A DNA stretch of 39,894 bases from an uncultured Atopobium sp. (GCA_938045565.1 CALIAZ010000047.1:1-39894); one strand, 5' to 3'; shown: positions 14,796 through 24,133, counted from the stretch's first letter. The notes: generated by a model from the letters alone, not told the origin. Translations and numbers: made by a program.

Positions 14796-15515
14796 GTGTT
14801 TCAAACAAAGAATCGTCGACTGTACGGTGTTATCGTCATCGTTGTGCTTGCGGTAGGAGCAATATTCTTCTCTCTTTTTAGAGGTCCTGATAAGTCTCAA
14901 CTTCAGGCAAGTTCGCAATCGCAGCAATCGCAGTCGCAGCAGACACAACAAACGCAGTCTCAGAGCTCGCAAAACAAGGGCTACATTGATTCTGTAACAG
15001 CGGATGATCCCTATGCAAAAGGCATCCACCACGTGCGCATTGTGGTGAAGGATTACGGCACTATCGAGGCAACTCTTAACGCAAACGTTGCACCTATTAC
15101 GGTCTCCAACTTCGCCCATCTTGCTGAGTCAGGCTTCTATAACGGCCTTACGTTCCATCGAATTATTGACGGCTTCATGATTCAGGGTGGAGATCCTAAG
15201 GGCAACGGTTCTGGTGGATCCGAGAATAAAATTAAGGGCGAATTCACCAAAAACGGTGTCGAGAATAACATCTCGCATACACGTGGAACTATTTCCATGG
15301 CGCGCGCTCAAGATCCAAACTCGGCAAGCTCACAGTTCTTTATCATGCAGGCAGACAACTCAACTCTGAATGGAAATTACGCTGCATTTGGCACGGTAAC
15401 AAGTGGAATGGACGTTGTCGATGCAATTTGTAAAGGAGTAACCCCAACCGATTCAAATGGAACCATCCCTGCTTCAGAGCAGCCAGTCATTGAGTCCATC
15501 ACAATGATTGATTAG
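14796..15515 (+). CDS. Membrane-anchored cyclophilin-type peptidyl-prolyl isomerase
   Basis: A 239-residue cyclophilin that speeds cis-trans isomerisation of Xaa-Pro bonds, here outside the cell. A basic N-terminus and membrane helix (about residues 9-27) are followed by a Gln/Ser-rich linker (about 34-62). The PPIase domain contains NFAHLAESGFYNGLTFHRII with the catalytic Arg, GDPKGNGSGG, and SSQFFIM. The Trp common in human cyclophilin A is not present (NGNYAAFG), which is usual for bacterial types. The GTG start has GGGGAGG upstream. It follows the tannase-like gene by 15 nt and is probably co-transcribed. Confidence 0.9.
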   Translation: MFQTKNRRLYGVIVIVVLAVGAIFFSLFRGPDKSQLQASSQSQQSQSQQTQQTQSQSSQNKGYIDSVTADDPYAKGIHHVRIVVKDYGTIEATLNANVAPITVSNFAHLAESGFYNGLTFHRIIDGFMIQGGDPKGNGSGGSENKIKGEFTKNGVENNISHTRGTISMARAQDPNSASSQFFIMQADNSTLNGNYAAFGTVTSGMDVVDAICKGVTPTDSNGTIPASEQPVIESITMID

Positions 15516-15548
15516 ATTCCTTATATAAAATATTGTTATGTTATTGAA

Positions 15549-15580
15549 TGGCCTGCAACAAATTATAAAGTTGCAGGTCA
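15549..15580. terminator. Intergenic 11-bp hairpin, possible terminator
   Basis: TGGCCTGCAAC pairs with GTTGCAGGTCA (one G-T pair) around a 10-nt AT-rich loop. It lies 34 nt after the cyclophilin stop. No T-run follows, so it is either a weak terminator or an RNA-stabilising stem. Confidence 0.4.
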
Positions 15581-15602
15581 TTGGCGTATAACGAGCTTCT
15601 CA

Positions 15603-15611
15603 TGATATACT
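15603..15611 (+). promoter_or_regulatory. Candidate extended -10 promoter for the CarD-like gene
   Basis: TG-A-TATACT lies 25 nt before the ATG at 15637, so the leader would be short. No strong -35 is seen. Confidence 0.45.
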
Positions 15612-15636
15612 ATTGTTATCCGAGAGGAGTGGTGTT

Positions 15637-16137
15637 ATGCGAGCTGTTGGAGAGTTTTGCGTTCACCCGGGTCAGGGCGTATGTCTTGTTGAAAATGTAG
15701 TTTCGGAGCCTACTCCAGCCTACATTCTGTTTCCTATTGGCCAAAAACATCCTGTTCAAATTGTATTTCCTCTTGATCAAGAGTTCAGGCTTCGTAATCT
15801 TATGACGCATGATGAGGCTATGAATCTTGTTGATACCTATCCTCAAATTGAGCTCATTACGTTCCATATTCATAATGCGTCGCTTGAAGAATCACACTTC
15901 AGACATGCGATTAGAGAAGGCTCTTGCAAAGATTCCATCAGCATTGCCAAAACGTTTAGAGCTCGTATTGATAATGCACGTTCGCTCAATAAGAAGCCAC
16001 CCGTTTCTCACGAGAGAATATTTAAGATGGCTAGTAATCGCGGTCTTTATGAGCTTATTACAGCGCTAAATTGTACCGTTGACGAGATTCAAAAGGTCTT
16101 TAGCTCACGCTATGGCGTAGAAATTGGAAAAGCATAG
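15637..16137 (+). CDS. CarD/CdnL-family transcription regulator-like protein
   Basis: A 166-residue protein with an N-terminal CarD/CdnL RNA-polymerase-interacting domain: VGEFCVHPGQGVCLVENV (about 3-20) is the typical start, with the beta-rich region to about residue 60. The helical C-terminal half (about 65-166) fits the DNA-binding part. CarD proteins stabilise open promoter complexes, often at rRNA promoters. I start at ATG 15637, eight bases after GAGAGGAG. An earlier in-frame TTG gives eight extra residues without a site. It leads a small run with the ACT and HAD genes. Confidence 0.7.
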   Translation: MRAVGEFCVHPGQGVCLVENVVSEPTPAYILFPIGQKHPVQIVFPLDQEFRLRNLMTHDEAMNLVDTYPQIELITFHIHNASLEESHFRHAIREGSCKDSISIAKTFRARIDNARSLNKKPPVSHERIFKMASNRGLYELITALNCTVDEIQKVFSSRYGVEIGKA

Positions 16138-16174
16138 AGTACAATTAACCCATCCGTTCAAGAGATGGGAAATT

Positions 16175-16462
16175 ATGGCTTCAGAAACATCTGCTAATCG
16201 CGCTGTAGTTACTGTTTTGGGCAGCGATGCTCCAGGAATTGTTGCAGCAATTTCAACCACTTTAGCCGAGTCCAACGCTAATATTCTGGATATCGCTCAA
16301 ACTATTCTGTCTGGTATTTTTACCATGACAATGTTGATTGAACTTCAGGATGCTGAGTCTTTCTTGAGTCTCAAAGAGCGTCTTGATACTGTCTCAGAAA
16401 AGCTTGGTGTACAGGTAAACATGCAGCGTGAAGAGGTCTTTACGTTTATGTATCGTCCTTAA
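16175..16462 (+). CDS. ACT domain protein, UPF0237 type
   Basis: A 95-residue stand-alone ACT domain. The pattern AVVTVLGSDAPGIVAAISTTLAESNANILDIAQTIL is characteristic of the UPF0237 group. ACT domains usually bind amino acids or small ligands. The partner of this group is not firmly known. ATG at 16175 follows GATGGGA. The 17-residue upstream extension in the same frame overlaps the CarD-like gene and is not family-like. Confidence 0.88.
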   Translation: MASETSANRAVVTVLGSDAPGIVAAISTTLAESNANILDIAQTILSGIFTMTMLIELQDAESFLSLKERLDTVSEKLGVQVNMQREEVFTFMYRP

Positions 16463-16474
16463 AGAGGTAGTGTT

Positions 16475-17377
16475 TTGTCAGAGCTTTCAACAGAAGAACT
16501 TATTGCTCAGAAGCAGTCTTGGCTTAATCAAGACGCATCAAATCTGAAAGTAGAAATTGTTTTCTCCGATATGGATGAGACATTTCTCCATACCGATAAA
16601 TCTCTTGATGATAACAATATGGCAATGCTGGATCGTTTGGCTGAGCTAGGTATACCTTTTGTGCCTTGTTCTGGTCGAGCTTTTAACGTGCTGCCAAAAG
16701 AGGTTGTGGATCATCCTGCGTCTAAGTATGTAGTGTCCTGCGATGGTGCCATTATTAGAGACCTTTCTACTCAGACGATACTTCACGAGTCTACCGTTAC
16801 CAAGGAGCAGGCACTTGAGTTGTATCAAAAGCTTAAGGATTATCCCGTCACTTTTGATATTTTTGCTGATGGTGGCGTTTACCAGGAGCGCTCAAGGCAT
16901 AATCTGATTACTCAGCTTGGTATTCCTGCAGATCATGCGGCGTTTATGCAGCGCTCACGTACACCCTTTGACCAGAGCGTCGAGGAGTTTATTGATAGCG
17001 TGACTACTATTGAGCGACTTGGTTCCTACTGGTCAGTTGCAGAAGGCGAGAAGTATCAGGCGCTTGTAGCAGATGCCGTTGCCTCGGTAAAAGGGCTCAG
17101 TGGCACGGCTTCCATGAGTATGGGAATGGAAATCTTGGCCGACGGCACCTCAAAGGGCGCCGCACTTCAATGGCTGTGCAACTACCTTGGTATCTCCACA
17201 GAGAATGCTGCTGCCTTTGGTGACTCGCTCAATGATGTTGCAATGCTTTCTGCAGCTGGAATGGGTACTGCGGTTGCTAACGCTCGTCGTGAGGATTTTG
17301 AGGCTGCAACTTATATCACCTTGACTAACGATGAGGCGGGTTTCTCGCGATTCCTTACGTGGGCACTGGGAGAGTAA
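16475..17377 (+). CDS. Cof-type HAD-superfamily phosphatase
   Basis: A 300-residue haloacid dehalogenase phosphatase of the Cof/IIB group, likely acting on sugar phosphates or similar small metabolites. Motif I is FSDMDETFL (nucleophile and acid Asp), motif II is VPCSGR, motif III is the Lys in TSKGAAL, and motif IV is FGDSLNDVAML. The cap domain lies between. TTG is chosen as the start because motif I is close to the N-terminus and AAAGAGG lies just upstream. The gap to the ACT gene is 12 nt, so it is probably an operon. Confidence 0.88.
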   Translation: MSELSTEELIAQKQSWLNQDASNLKVEIVFSDMDETFLHTDKSLDDNNMAMLDRLAELGIPFVPCSGRAFNVLPKEVVDHPASKYVVSCDGAIIRDLSTQTILHESTVTKEQALELYQKLKDYPVTFDIFADGGVYQERSRHNLITQLGIPADHAAFMQRSRTPFDQSVEEFIDSVTTIERLGSYWSVAEGEKYQALVADAVASVKGLSGTASMSMGMEILADGTSKGAALQWLCNYLGISTENAAAFGDSLNDVAMLSAAGMGTAVANARREDFEAATYITLTNDEAGFSRFLTWALGE

Positions 17378-17399
17378 GCGCTTGGCGCTGGGAGCGTAG

Positions 17400-17427
17400 C
17401 GCTTCAGAGTTTTCGCTTCAGAGTTTT
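17400..17427. repeat. 14-bp tandem repeat, two copies
   Basis: CGCTTCAGAGTTTT occurs twice in direct tandem between the HAD gene and the terminator. The flank AAGCGCT...AGCGCTT just before it is also an inverted repeat. Confidence 0.8.
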
Positions 17428-17450
17428 GCTTGAGGCATATCGTGTAAAGA

Positions 17451-17481
17451 AAAAGCCGGCAGATACAATCTGTCGGCTTTT
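17451..17481. terminator. Bidirectional terminator between HAD and kup
   Basis: AAAAGCCGGCAGAT pairs with ATCTGTCGGCTTTT around ACA, with one G-T pair. A-run and T-run flank it on both sides, so it serves both convergent genes. Confidence 0.9.
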
Positions 17482-17513
17482 GTTGTAATTAGTAGAAAGT
17501 ACTAGGCACTAGA

Positions 17514-19796
17514 TTAGTTGTTACTGTCCTGCTGCTCTTCAAAGACATCTTCATCAATTTCTTCCTCGTCAAGCTTAAGAGGACGGAAGCTAGCGGTATC
17601 GCCACCAACATAGTCTGCAACGGTAGCTGCGTTCTCAACACGCTCCTTGTGCAGTGCTTCTGCAAAGATATCTTCGTCTTCTTCGATCTCTGCAATACGC
17701 TCTTTCATAGGAGCCTCAACAAGTGGCATAGGGCCAGTCTGAGCAGCGTCATCAAGCATGATACGGGTAAGCTTCTGCTCACGCTTGACCTTGGAGAACA
17801 AAGGAACGTACTCAAAGACAATGTTGGAGTTCTCAAGGCCATACCAGCGCGCAGGAGATCCGCAAATGCGACGAATAAAGTACTTAAGCTCAAGGCAGCG
17901 AGCGTCAAAACCGTTAATGTCGGTCTCTGGAGCTAGTACCTTACGCAGCAGGCAAAATCTAAAGTCACCAATCTCGGAGTGCTCTTTGTAGATAGAGTAC
18001 TTGTGGTTTTGTGGAGCAAGCTGGTTGTTCTGGATTAAATCACCAACAATTTGGTAGAGATAGGTGTTGATGCGCTGGTTAACCTTGAAGCCAAGTCGCA
18101 ACGTAATCTTGAACAGGAAGTCTGTACCAAAATCGTTAACAATAAATTCGCGTGTATTTGGGTCATCTGTAAGCGAGATGTTAATGAAGTAGTAGGCCTT
18201 TGCACGCTTTGGACGCTTATCCAGGATGGAATAAAGGATGTCACGATCAAGCTTGTCAAAGGATGAATCGTTGGTAAGGAAAACCAGGTTATCAGCAAGA
18301 GTTGAATAATCTGCATCGTGGCTCAAGCTACGAAGCTGGTCGATGTATTTATCAACAGGCAGATAAACGCTTTGCGTTCTCTCAACAGCAGTACCACGAC
18401 GCCATACAAACATGATAATAAAGATTGCGGTAGCCATAAGAACGGTAAAGTAGCCGCCGTGGAAGAACTTGGTAAGGCTTGAGAAGAAGAACATGGCCTC
18501 AATAGCACCAAAGAAGATAATGAACGGAATTGCTGCCCACATACGCTTTCTGATGACGGATAGATAGGTGTAAAGCAGAATTGAAGTCATCAGCATGGTA
18601 ACGGTAATAGCAAGGCCGTATGCTGCTTCCATATGCTCGGAGCTCTGGAAAAAAAGAACAACGCCAATGCAGCCAACCCACATGATGTTATTGACCAGAG
18701 GAATATAAATCTGGCCCTTTGTGGTGGATGGGTAGTTGATCTTGATGTGAGGCATAAGATCAAGCTTAATTGCCTCAGAGACAATGGAGTAAGAACCTGT
18801 AATCAAGGCCTGGGAGGCAATAATTGCAGCCAGTGCAGAAAGAACAACAGCAAAAGGCCTAATCTGATCTGGAAGCATCTCAAAGAAGGGGTTAAGGTCT
18901 TTGATGGTGTTGAGGCTCTCGTTGGTATGGTTGGTAATGAGCCACGCGCCCTGGCCAAGGTAGTTCAAGATGAGGCATACCTTAACAAATGGCCAACTGG
19001 CATAAATATTGTCTTTACCAACGTGACCCATGTCAGAATAAAGAGCTTCTGCGCCAGTAGTACAAAGGAAGACACTACCCAAGACCATAAGTCCTGCAGC
19101 ATTTAGTTTGCCGTCAAAAAGGAATATAATGCCGCGAACTGGGTTAAGAGCCCGGACAACGCTGATGTCAGTAAGCATATTCATGACGCCCATAGCACCC
19201 AGGAACAAGAACCAAAGCGTCATGACAGGGCCAAAAGCCTTACCAATGGTAGAAGTACCTGCTTTTTGCAAGGCAAACAGTGTGCAGAGAATAGCGATGG
19301 TGATGATGACAACAATGTGCTGCTTATCACCAATAATGGCATGTGCGGCAGGAATGGTACGCAGGCCCTCGATAGCAGTAGTGACGGTAACTGCTGGAGT
19401 TAAGATGCCATCGGCGAGAAGAGCGGCGCCACCAATCATAGCTGGGATAATAAGCCACTTAGCACTTCTTTTAACCAGACTGTAGAGTGCAAAGATGCCG
19501 CCCTCATTGTGGTTGTCTGCTTTCATTGCAACCATGACGTACTTAACGGTTGTAATGAGTGTCAGTGTCCAGATGATGAGGGAGAGAGCACCCAGAACAA
19601 CATCGGTGCTCATGGTAAGAAGTCCACCATTACCAGCGATAATTGCCTTCATGGTGTACATTGGAGAAGTACCGATGTCACCGTAGACAATACCGAGGGT
19701 AACTAAAACCATGCCGGCGCTTAAAGGAATACCGGCAGATCTCTTGGTCTTGTTCTTAGAAAAAAGCGCATTAAATGAAGCTTTATTTGCGGTCAT
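17514..19796 (-). CDS. kup: KUP-family potassium uptake transporter
   Basis: A 760-residue K+/H+ symporter of the KUP/HAK family in the cytoplasmic membrane. The N-terminal signature GIVYGDIGTSPMYTMKAI is present, followed by about twelve membrane helices to about residue 460, then a soluble domain. The length is above the usual 620-680. The extra part is an acidic C-terminal tail of about 60 residues (AEIEEDEDIF; EEEIDEDVFEE). GAGAGG lies just upstream of the ATG. No c-di-AMP riboswitch is recognisable in the 115-nt leader, which does contain the palindrome CTAGTTATAACTAG. Confidence 0.95.
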   Translation of the reverse strand: MTANKASFNALFSKNKTKRSAGIPLSAGMVLVTLGIVYGDIGTSPMYTMKAIIAGNGGLLTMSTDVVLGALSLIIWTLTLITTVKYVMVAMKADNHNEGGIFALYSLVKRSAKWLIIPAMIGGAALLADGILTPAVTVTTAIEGLRTIPAAHAIIGDKQHIVVIITIAILCTLFALQKAGTSTIGKAFGPVMTLWFLFLGAMGVMNMLTDISVVRALNPVRGIIFLFDGKLNAAGLMVLGSVFLCTTGAEALYSDMGHVGKDNIYASWPFVKVCLILNYLGQGAWLITNHTNESLNTIKDLNPFFEMLPDQIRPFAVVLSALAAIIASQALITGSYSIVSEAIKLDLMPHIKINYPSTTKGQIYIPLVNNIMWVGCIGVVLFFQSSEHMEAAYGLAITVTMLMTSILLYTYLSVIRKRMWAAIPFIIFFGAIEAMFFFSSLTKFFHGGYFTVLMATAIFIIMFVWRRGTAVERTQSVYLPVDKYIDQLRSLSHDADYSTLADNLVFLTNDSSFDKLDRDILYSILDKRPKRAKAYYFINISLTDDPNTREFIVNDFGTDFLFKITLRLGFKVNQRINTYLYQIVGDLIQNNQLAPQNHKYSIYKEHSEIGDFRFCLLRKVLAPETDINGFDARCLELKYFIRRICGSPARWYGLENSNIVFEYVPLFSKVKREQKLTRIMLDDAAQTGPMPLVEAPMKERIAEIEEDEDIFAEALHKERVENAATVADYVGGDTASFRPLKLDEEEIDEDVFEEQQDSNN

Positions 19797-19855
19797 CTAT
19801 TAATCCTCTCAACAGATGATGCGTACAGTCCATCATCATATGTTAGTCCATATAC

Positions 19856-19869
19856 CTAGTTATAACTAG
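19856..19869. promoter_or_regulatory. Perfect palindrome CTAGTTATAACTAG upstream of kup
   Basis: A 14-bp perfect palindrome in the 116-nt gap between kup and the rlmKL-like gene. Its ten-base core AGTTATAACT recurs at 28177-28186 between the PBP and tyrS genes. It could be an operator. No regulator is identified. Confidence 0.45.
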
Positions 19870-19912
19870 ACGAATGTACAAACGTGTCCTTTTTGCCTGT
19901 AAACGGAAAAAT

Positions 19913-22204
19913 TTAGGCGTTTTCCCGCGGTTTTCTCGAGATTTTATATGCGTGGTGAATCTTTTGATTTCTTGAGAAGTCCTCTGGAATAGTTGCGCTT
20001 GTGATGTCTTCAATGACGACGTCAGCTCGCTGGATTTTCTCGACATCTGGTTTAAAGGTGCGCAGGTTGCACGAGAAAATAGCAACGCCACCGCGCGTCA
20101 GAAGACGAGAAATACCAATGATGAGCTCAGTGTGGTCTCGCTGGACATCAAACGAGCTCTGCTTCATGCGCGACGAGTTAGAGAAGGTAGGAACGTCGCA
20201 GAAGATGACGTTCCAGCGATTTTTGGTGTGGCGCATCTCGGTAATCCAAGATAAGACGTCTGCCTGGACAAACTCGTGCTCCTCGCCATCAAAACCGTTG
20301 CGTTTCATGTTGCGCTTGGCCCACTCAAGCGAAGGCTTGGAGAGGTCAACGGTTGTGGAGTGAAGCGCGCCACCATCTGCTGCGTAGCAGGTAGCGGTAC
20401 CCGTATAGGCAAACAGGTTAAGAAAGCTCTTAGCAGGGCCAGCGCTCTTCATGAGCTCACGAATCTCTGCACGTGTGTCGCGGTGATCCAGGAAGATTCC
20501 GCAGTCCAGTCTGGAGGCAAAGTTGACCTCAAAAAGCAGGCCACCTTCGTCAATGAGCAGCATTTCTTTTCTGGAGTTGTCAGCTGCGCTGCCCTCGTCA
20601 GAGTACTGAGAGCCACCCTTTGCACGCGTTCTTGTTCTTAAGTTTACGTTTGAGCTGGGCACGTCTAGAATGCGAGGAGTCAGAGCTAGGACGTCAAGAA
20701 GGCGACGCTTAGCAAGATCTGGGTCAATCTCTTTAGAAGCTGCGTATTCGGAGATTTGCAGCCAGGTGGTTGGCTTTGTGGCACCCTTGTAAATGTCAAT
20801 GCTGACGGCGTAATCGGGGAGGTCAGCGTCGTACACGCGGTAGCACGAGACATCGTTTTTACGAGCCCACTTAGCGCGCAGCTTAGCTACTTTTGTGAGA
20901 CGGGCAGCAAATTGATCAGATGCAGGAACCAACACACTTATCGGCTGGTTGTTGACCATAATGGTAGGGCCAGCAGGAACTGAGGTGAGCTCAGAGCTGC
21001 TTTTAGACGCATCAGCGGTTTTAGTTGCGCCGTCAATGGCATCCTCTGCATTTGCAGCAGGGTAGGAGCGCATGGTGGCAATGGAGTTGCCCACATAGAC
21101 GGAAAGTGTCTGCGCAGGAGTTGCTCTGAGTACTGTATCGGTATTTGTATCGCTGGTAAGAAGCGTGCTTGCCTGACCAGCAAAAAGTCCGAGTGTGGCG
21201 TAAGCAGAGCCCTGAAGCGTAGGCTCCTCTTTGGTCCACGAGAGGTCGGCAACAACGCCCGTGAAGTGCTCCGCATGCTTGAGGAGTTCAGATGCTGGTA
21301 AAAACTGCACGTCTGCCTTGAGGCCGCCTGCACGAAGCGTGTAAAGCACAGCCTCCTTTGCCTTTGGGCGAGGATCCGCTGCATAGAGCGTGATTTGGCG
21401 CTCCTGGCCCTTCTCGGCACGTTCATCGGCTTCGGCAAGCAAATCCTGCCAGGCATCGTCATCGTGGCCAGCCCAGCCCGTCATGCCCCAGCGAGCGCGC
21501 AGAATGCCCGGCGCCACGTCTAGCGCCATGCCCGCAGCCTCCTGCGCAAGCGCGCCTGCTCCCGGGAACAGCAGCGCCGGCAGCGGCGCGTCTGGCGAGA
21601 AGAGCGGTGTACTCGCAGCAGTTTGCGCCTGCAGGTACAGAAGGGCTGCAGCGTAGTCTAGTCTGAGCGGCGCAAACTCACGTGCCGGCCCTCGACCGCC
21701 AGTTAGACTGCGCTTAAAGAGTGCCTCACCAGCCAGGTCAATGCCAACCGTGGCACGGTTGCGTGATACGCGCACGACAATAGTCACGTCAGGTGCAAGC
21801 GTGTTGACCATAGGACGGCTTCCGCGCTTTGCTGCAAGGCGGTCTACAATGGCGTCTTTTGTTCTAACAGCAATAAAGTTTGTGTTTCTGAGCTGGTCAT
21901 TTGTACCGTGAGCGCTCACTGCAATGGTGGCATGTGGACCAATATGGTCTTCCCAAGCAATGCGGGAGAGGTCTTCGTAGAGAGCGTCTGAAGTTGCGGC
22001 GCCAACACGATCAAGCACCAAAATGACGCGAGACGTGAGGCGAGACCAAAGACAGACTCGGTAAGCATTGGCAAGAGAGCCGTAAAACGCAACTTGTCCG
22101 CCAAGGGGACGCACCTTTTTAATGCGTAGGCCTTCTAACTCCTGTGCAAGAAGCTTTTCAAAGCCTTTTGGACACGTTGCAAAGAACTCAAGTTCTTGAG
22201 ACAT
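19913..22204 (-). CDS. rlmKL: RlmKL-like 23S rRNA methyltransferase with degenerate RlmL domain
   Basis: A 763-residue protein with the layout of fused RlmL-RlmK (m2G2445 and m7G2069 of 23S rRNA in E. coli). THUMP region is about residues 40-150. The RlmL part is recognisable (APGILRARWGMTGWAGHDDDAWQDLLAEA in pieces), but the SAM motif expected as DPMCGSGT reads FPGAGALA (about 213-220) and the NPPYG catalytic motif reads ADLSWTK (about 319-325). The RlmK part looks intact: FLNLFAYTGTATCYAA, VDLSKPSLEWAKRN, VPTFSNSSRM. So only RlmK activity is predicted. ATG at 22204 follows AAAGGTG. An in-frame ATG at 22258 adds 18 residues. Local GC is visibly higher than in the neighbours, especially 21400-21700. 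Confidence 0.85.
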   Translation of the reverse strand: MSQELEFFATCPKGFEKLLAQELEGLRIKKVRPLGGQVAFYGSLANAYRVCLWSRLTSRVILVLDRVGAATSDALYEDLSRIAWEDHIGPHATIAVSAHGTNDQLRNTNFIAVRTKDAIVDRLAAKRGSRPMVNTLAPDVTIVVRVSRNRATVGIDLAGEALFKRSLTGGRGPAREFAPLRLDYAAALLYLQAQTAASTPLFSPDAPLPALLFPGAGALAQEAAGMALDVAPGILRARWGMTGWAGHDDDAWQDLLAEADERAEKGQERQITLYAADPRPKAKEAVLYTLRAGGLKADVQFLPASELLKHAEHFTGVVADLSWTKEEPTLQGSAYATLGLFAGQASTLLTSDTNTDTVLRATPAQTLSVYVGNSIATMRSYPAANAEDAIDGATKTADASKSSSELTSVPAGPTIMVNNQPISVLVPASDQFAARLTKVAKLRAKWARKNDVSCYRVYDADLPDYAVSIDIYKGATKPTTWLQISEYAASKEIDPDLAKRRLLDVLALTPRILDVPSSNVNLRTRTRAKGGSQYSDEGSAADNSRKEMLLIDEGGLLFEVNFASRLDCGIFLDHRDTRAEIRELMKSAGPAKSFLNLFAYTGTATCYAADGGALHSTTVDLSKPSLEWAKRNMKRNGFDGEEHEFVQADVLSWITEMRHTKNRWNVIFCDVPTFSNSSRMKQSSFDVQRDHTELIIGISRLLTRGGVAIFSCNLRTFKPDVEKIQRADVVIEDITSATIPEDFSRNQKIHHAYKISRKPRENA

Positions 22205-22355
22205 CGGGACACCTTTCGCCCGTAGGAATGAATACATACTAGCGCTATATTTTCCCATGTTTTTCTCGCCAAATCATCTGTTATTTTTCGCTTAAAATAC
22301 GCGTAGTATCTTTTATAAAGAAATACAGAGAGCTGTTCGAGGTTTGGGAGTCATT

Positions 22356-24077
22356 ATGGATGCAAAAGTTATGGAAGCATTTGAGTCCTGGCGTGCAAAC
22401 GTCACCGAAGAAGACCTGGTAGAAGAGCTCGGTGAGCTTGCTAAACCAGAAGCAGAAGATAAGCTCTACGACGCATTTTATCGTTCGCTTGCTTTTGGTA
22501 CCGCTGGCCTTCGTGGCACCATTGGCGTTGGCACTAATCGCATGAACGTCTACGTTGTTGCTCAGGCAACCCAGGGTCTTGCGGATTACCTCAACGCTCA
22601 CTACCAAAATCCTACGGTGGCTCTTGCAAGAGATTCTCGCCTTAAGGGCGAGGACTTCCAGAAGGTCGCAGCCGGTGTTTTGGCAGCTAATGGCATCCGC
22701 GTGTACGTCTATCCACGCATCGAGCCTGTTCCAACGCTCTCGTTTGCTGTTCGCTATCTCAAAACTTCTGCAGGCATCGTGCTTACCGCAAGTCACAACC
22801 CTGCGCCCTACAACGGCTACAAGGTATACAACGATAACGGCGGCCAGATTACCGATGAGGCTGCGGCTGAGATTTCTGCAAATATCGCGCGCGTCAATCC
22901 TTTTGACGTTAAGCCTATGGACTTTGAAGAGGGCTTGGAGAAGGGCCTGATTGTCTGGACGCCAGAAGAGGTGCTGGACAACTTTATTGAGGCTATCAAG
23001 CGCGTTTCTATTCCAGGATTTAAGGCTGCCGACGGCTACAAGGTTGTATACACGCCGCTCAACGGTACCGGTATGGAGTGCGTCACGCGCATTCTTAAAG
23101 AGATTGGCGTCAATGACGTTGATGTTGTTCCAGAGCAGGCAGAGCCAGACGGAAACTTCCCAACGTGTTCTTATCCAAATCCAGAGTTCCGCGAGGCACT
23201 TGAGCTGGGCCTCAAGCTTGCCGATAAGGTAAAGCCAAATCTTTTGGTTGCAACTGACCCTGACGCCGATCGTATGGGTACCGCAATCCCACACAACGGC
23301 GATTACGTGCTGCTTTCCGGCAACGAGATGGGCGTTCTGCTTATGGACTGGCTTCTTACCATGGCAGAAGAGCGTGGCGAGAAACCCCAGGATAAGGTAG
23401 CTGTTTCTACCATCGTATCTTCCGCTATGCCTGACGTCCTGGCACGTGCTCGCGGCTTTGAGATGCGCCGCGTCCTTACAGGCTTCAAGTACATCGGCGA
23501 CCAAATTGACCAGCTTAAGGACGCCGGCGAGGAGGATCGCTTCCTCATGGGCTTTGAGGAGTCCTATGGCTACCTGGTTGGCACCCATGCTCGCGATAAG
23601 GACGCTATTGTTGCAACTATGCTTTGCGTAGAGATGGCTTCTTGGTATGCTGCCCGCAACATGGATCTCTACGAGGCAATGGATGCCCTGTACCAGCGTT
23701 ACGGCTACTATCTCAATGGCGTTGTTAACGCTGCTTATCCAGGTGCTGAGGGTGCTACAAAGATGGCTGAGATCATGAGCGGTCTGCGTAAGAATCCACT
23801 GGAAATGGTTGGTAATTACAAGGTTGTTGGCGTAACTGATTATGCTGAGTGCGCTGAGATGCCTCGCGTTTCTGGTCTGCAGAAAGAGGCTCCTCAGACC
23901 CTGCCAGCTTCCAATGTTATTGAGTACAGGCTTGAGGGCGACAACAAGGTTATCTTCCGTCCATCGGGCACTGAGCCTAAGGTCAAGGCCTATCTCTTTG
24001 CCAACGGCGCTACTCGCGAAGAGGCTGAGGCACGCATCGCTGAGCTCAGCGAGGCTGCTCAGAAGGTACTTTCATAA
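22356..24077 (+). CDS. Phosphoglucomutase/phosphomannomutase (PgcA-like)
   Basis: A 573-residue alpha-D-phosphohexomutase that interconverts hexose 6- and 1-phosphates. Domains in order show TAGLRGTIG, active-site Ser loop TASHNPAPYNGYKVY (about 145-160), Mg-binding DPDADRMG (about 304-311), the sugar-binding GFEESYGY loop, and phosphate-binding FRPSGTEPKVKAY near the end. All key residues are present. ATG at 22356 follows TTGGGAG. A TTG four codons earlier is possible. The glucose-1-phosphate it makes is the substrate of the rmlA gene at 31776. Confidence 0.93.
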   Translation: MDAKVMEAFESWRANVTEEDLVEELGELAKPEAEDKLYDAFYRSLAFGTAGLRGTIGVGTNRMNVYVVAQATQGLADYLNAHYQNPTVALARDSRLKGEDFQKVAAGVLAANGIRVYVYPRIEPVPTLSFAVRYLKTSAGIVLTASHNPAPYNGYKVYNDNGGQITDEAAAEISANIARVNPFDVKPMDFEEGLEKGLIVWTPEEVLDNFIEAIKRVSIPGFKAADGYKVVYTPLNGTGMECVTRILKEIGVNDVDVVPEQAEPDGNFPTCSYPNPEFREALELGLKLADKVKPNLLVATDPDADRMGTAIPHNGDYVLLSGNEMGVLLMDWLLTMAEERGEKPQDKVAVSTIVSSAMPDVLARARGFEMRRVLTGFKYIGDQIDQLKDAGEEDRFLMGFEESYGYLVGTHARDKDAIVATMLCVEMASWYAARNMDLYEAMDALYQRYGYYLNGVVNAAYPGAEGATKMAEIMSGLRKNPLEMVGNYKVVGVTDYAECAEMPRVSGLQKEAPQTLPASNVIEYRLEGDNKVIFRPSGTEPKVKAYLFANGATREEAEARIAELSEAAQKVLS

Positions 24078-24133
24078 TCTGCTTCTTCTAAAACGCCTTT
24101 CTCCGCACAATTTCTTGGCGAGAAATCCGTCCA

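Noticed and set aside
18633..19106. 157-residue plus-strand frame inside kup
   Set aside because: It is a shadow of the kup gene, with no independent support.
19797..19912. c-di-AMP (ydaO-type) riboswitch before kup
   Set aside because: The leader is only about 115 nt and lacks the conserved stems I know for this class.
22281..23588. 435-residue open frame antisense to the phosphomutase gene
   Set aside because: It has no domain, signal or ribosome site, and is explained by codon bias of the strongly supported gene on the other strand.
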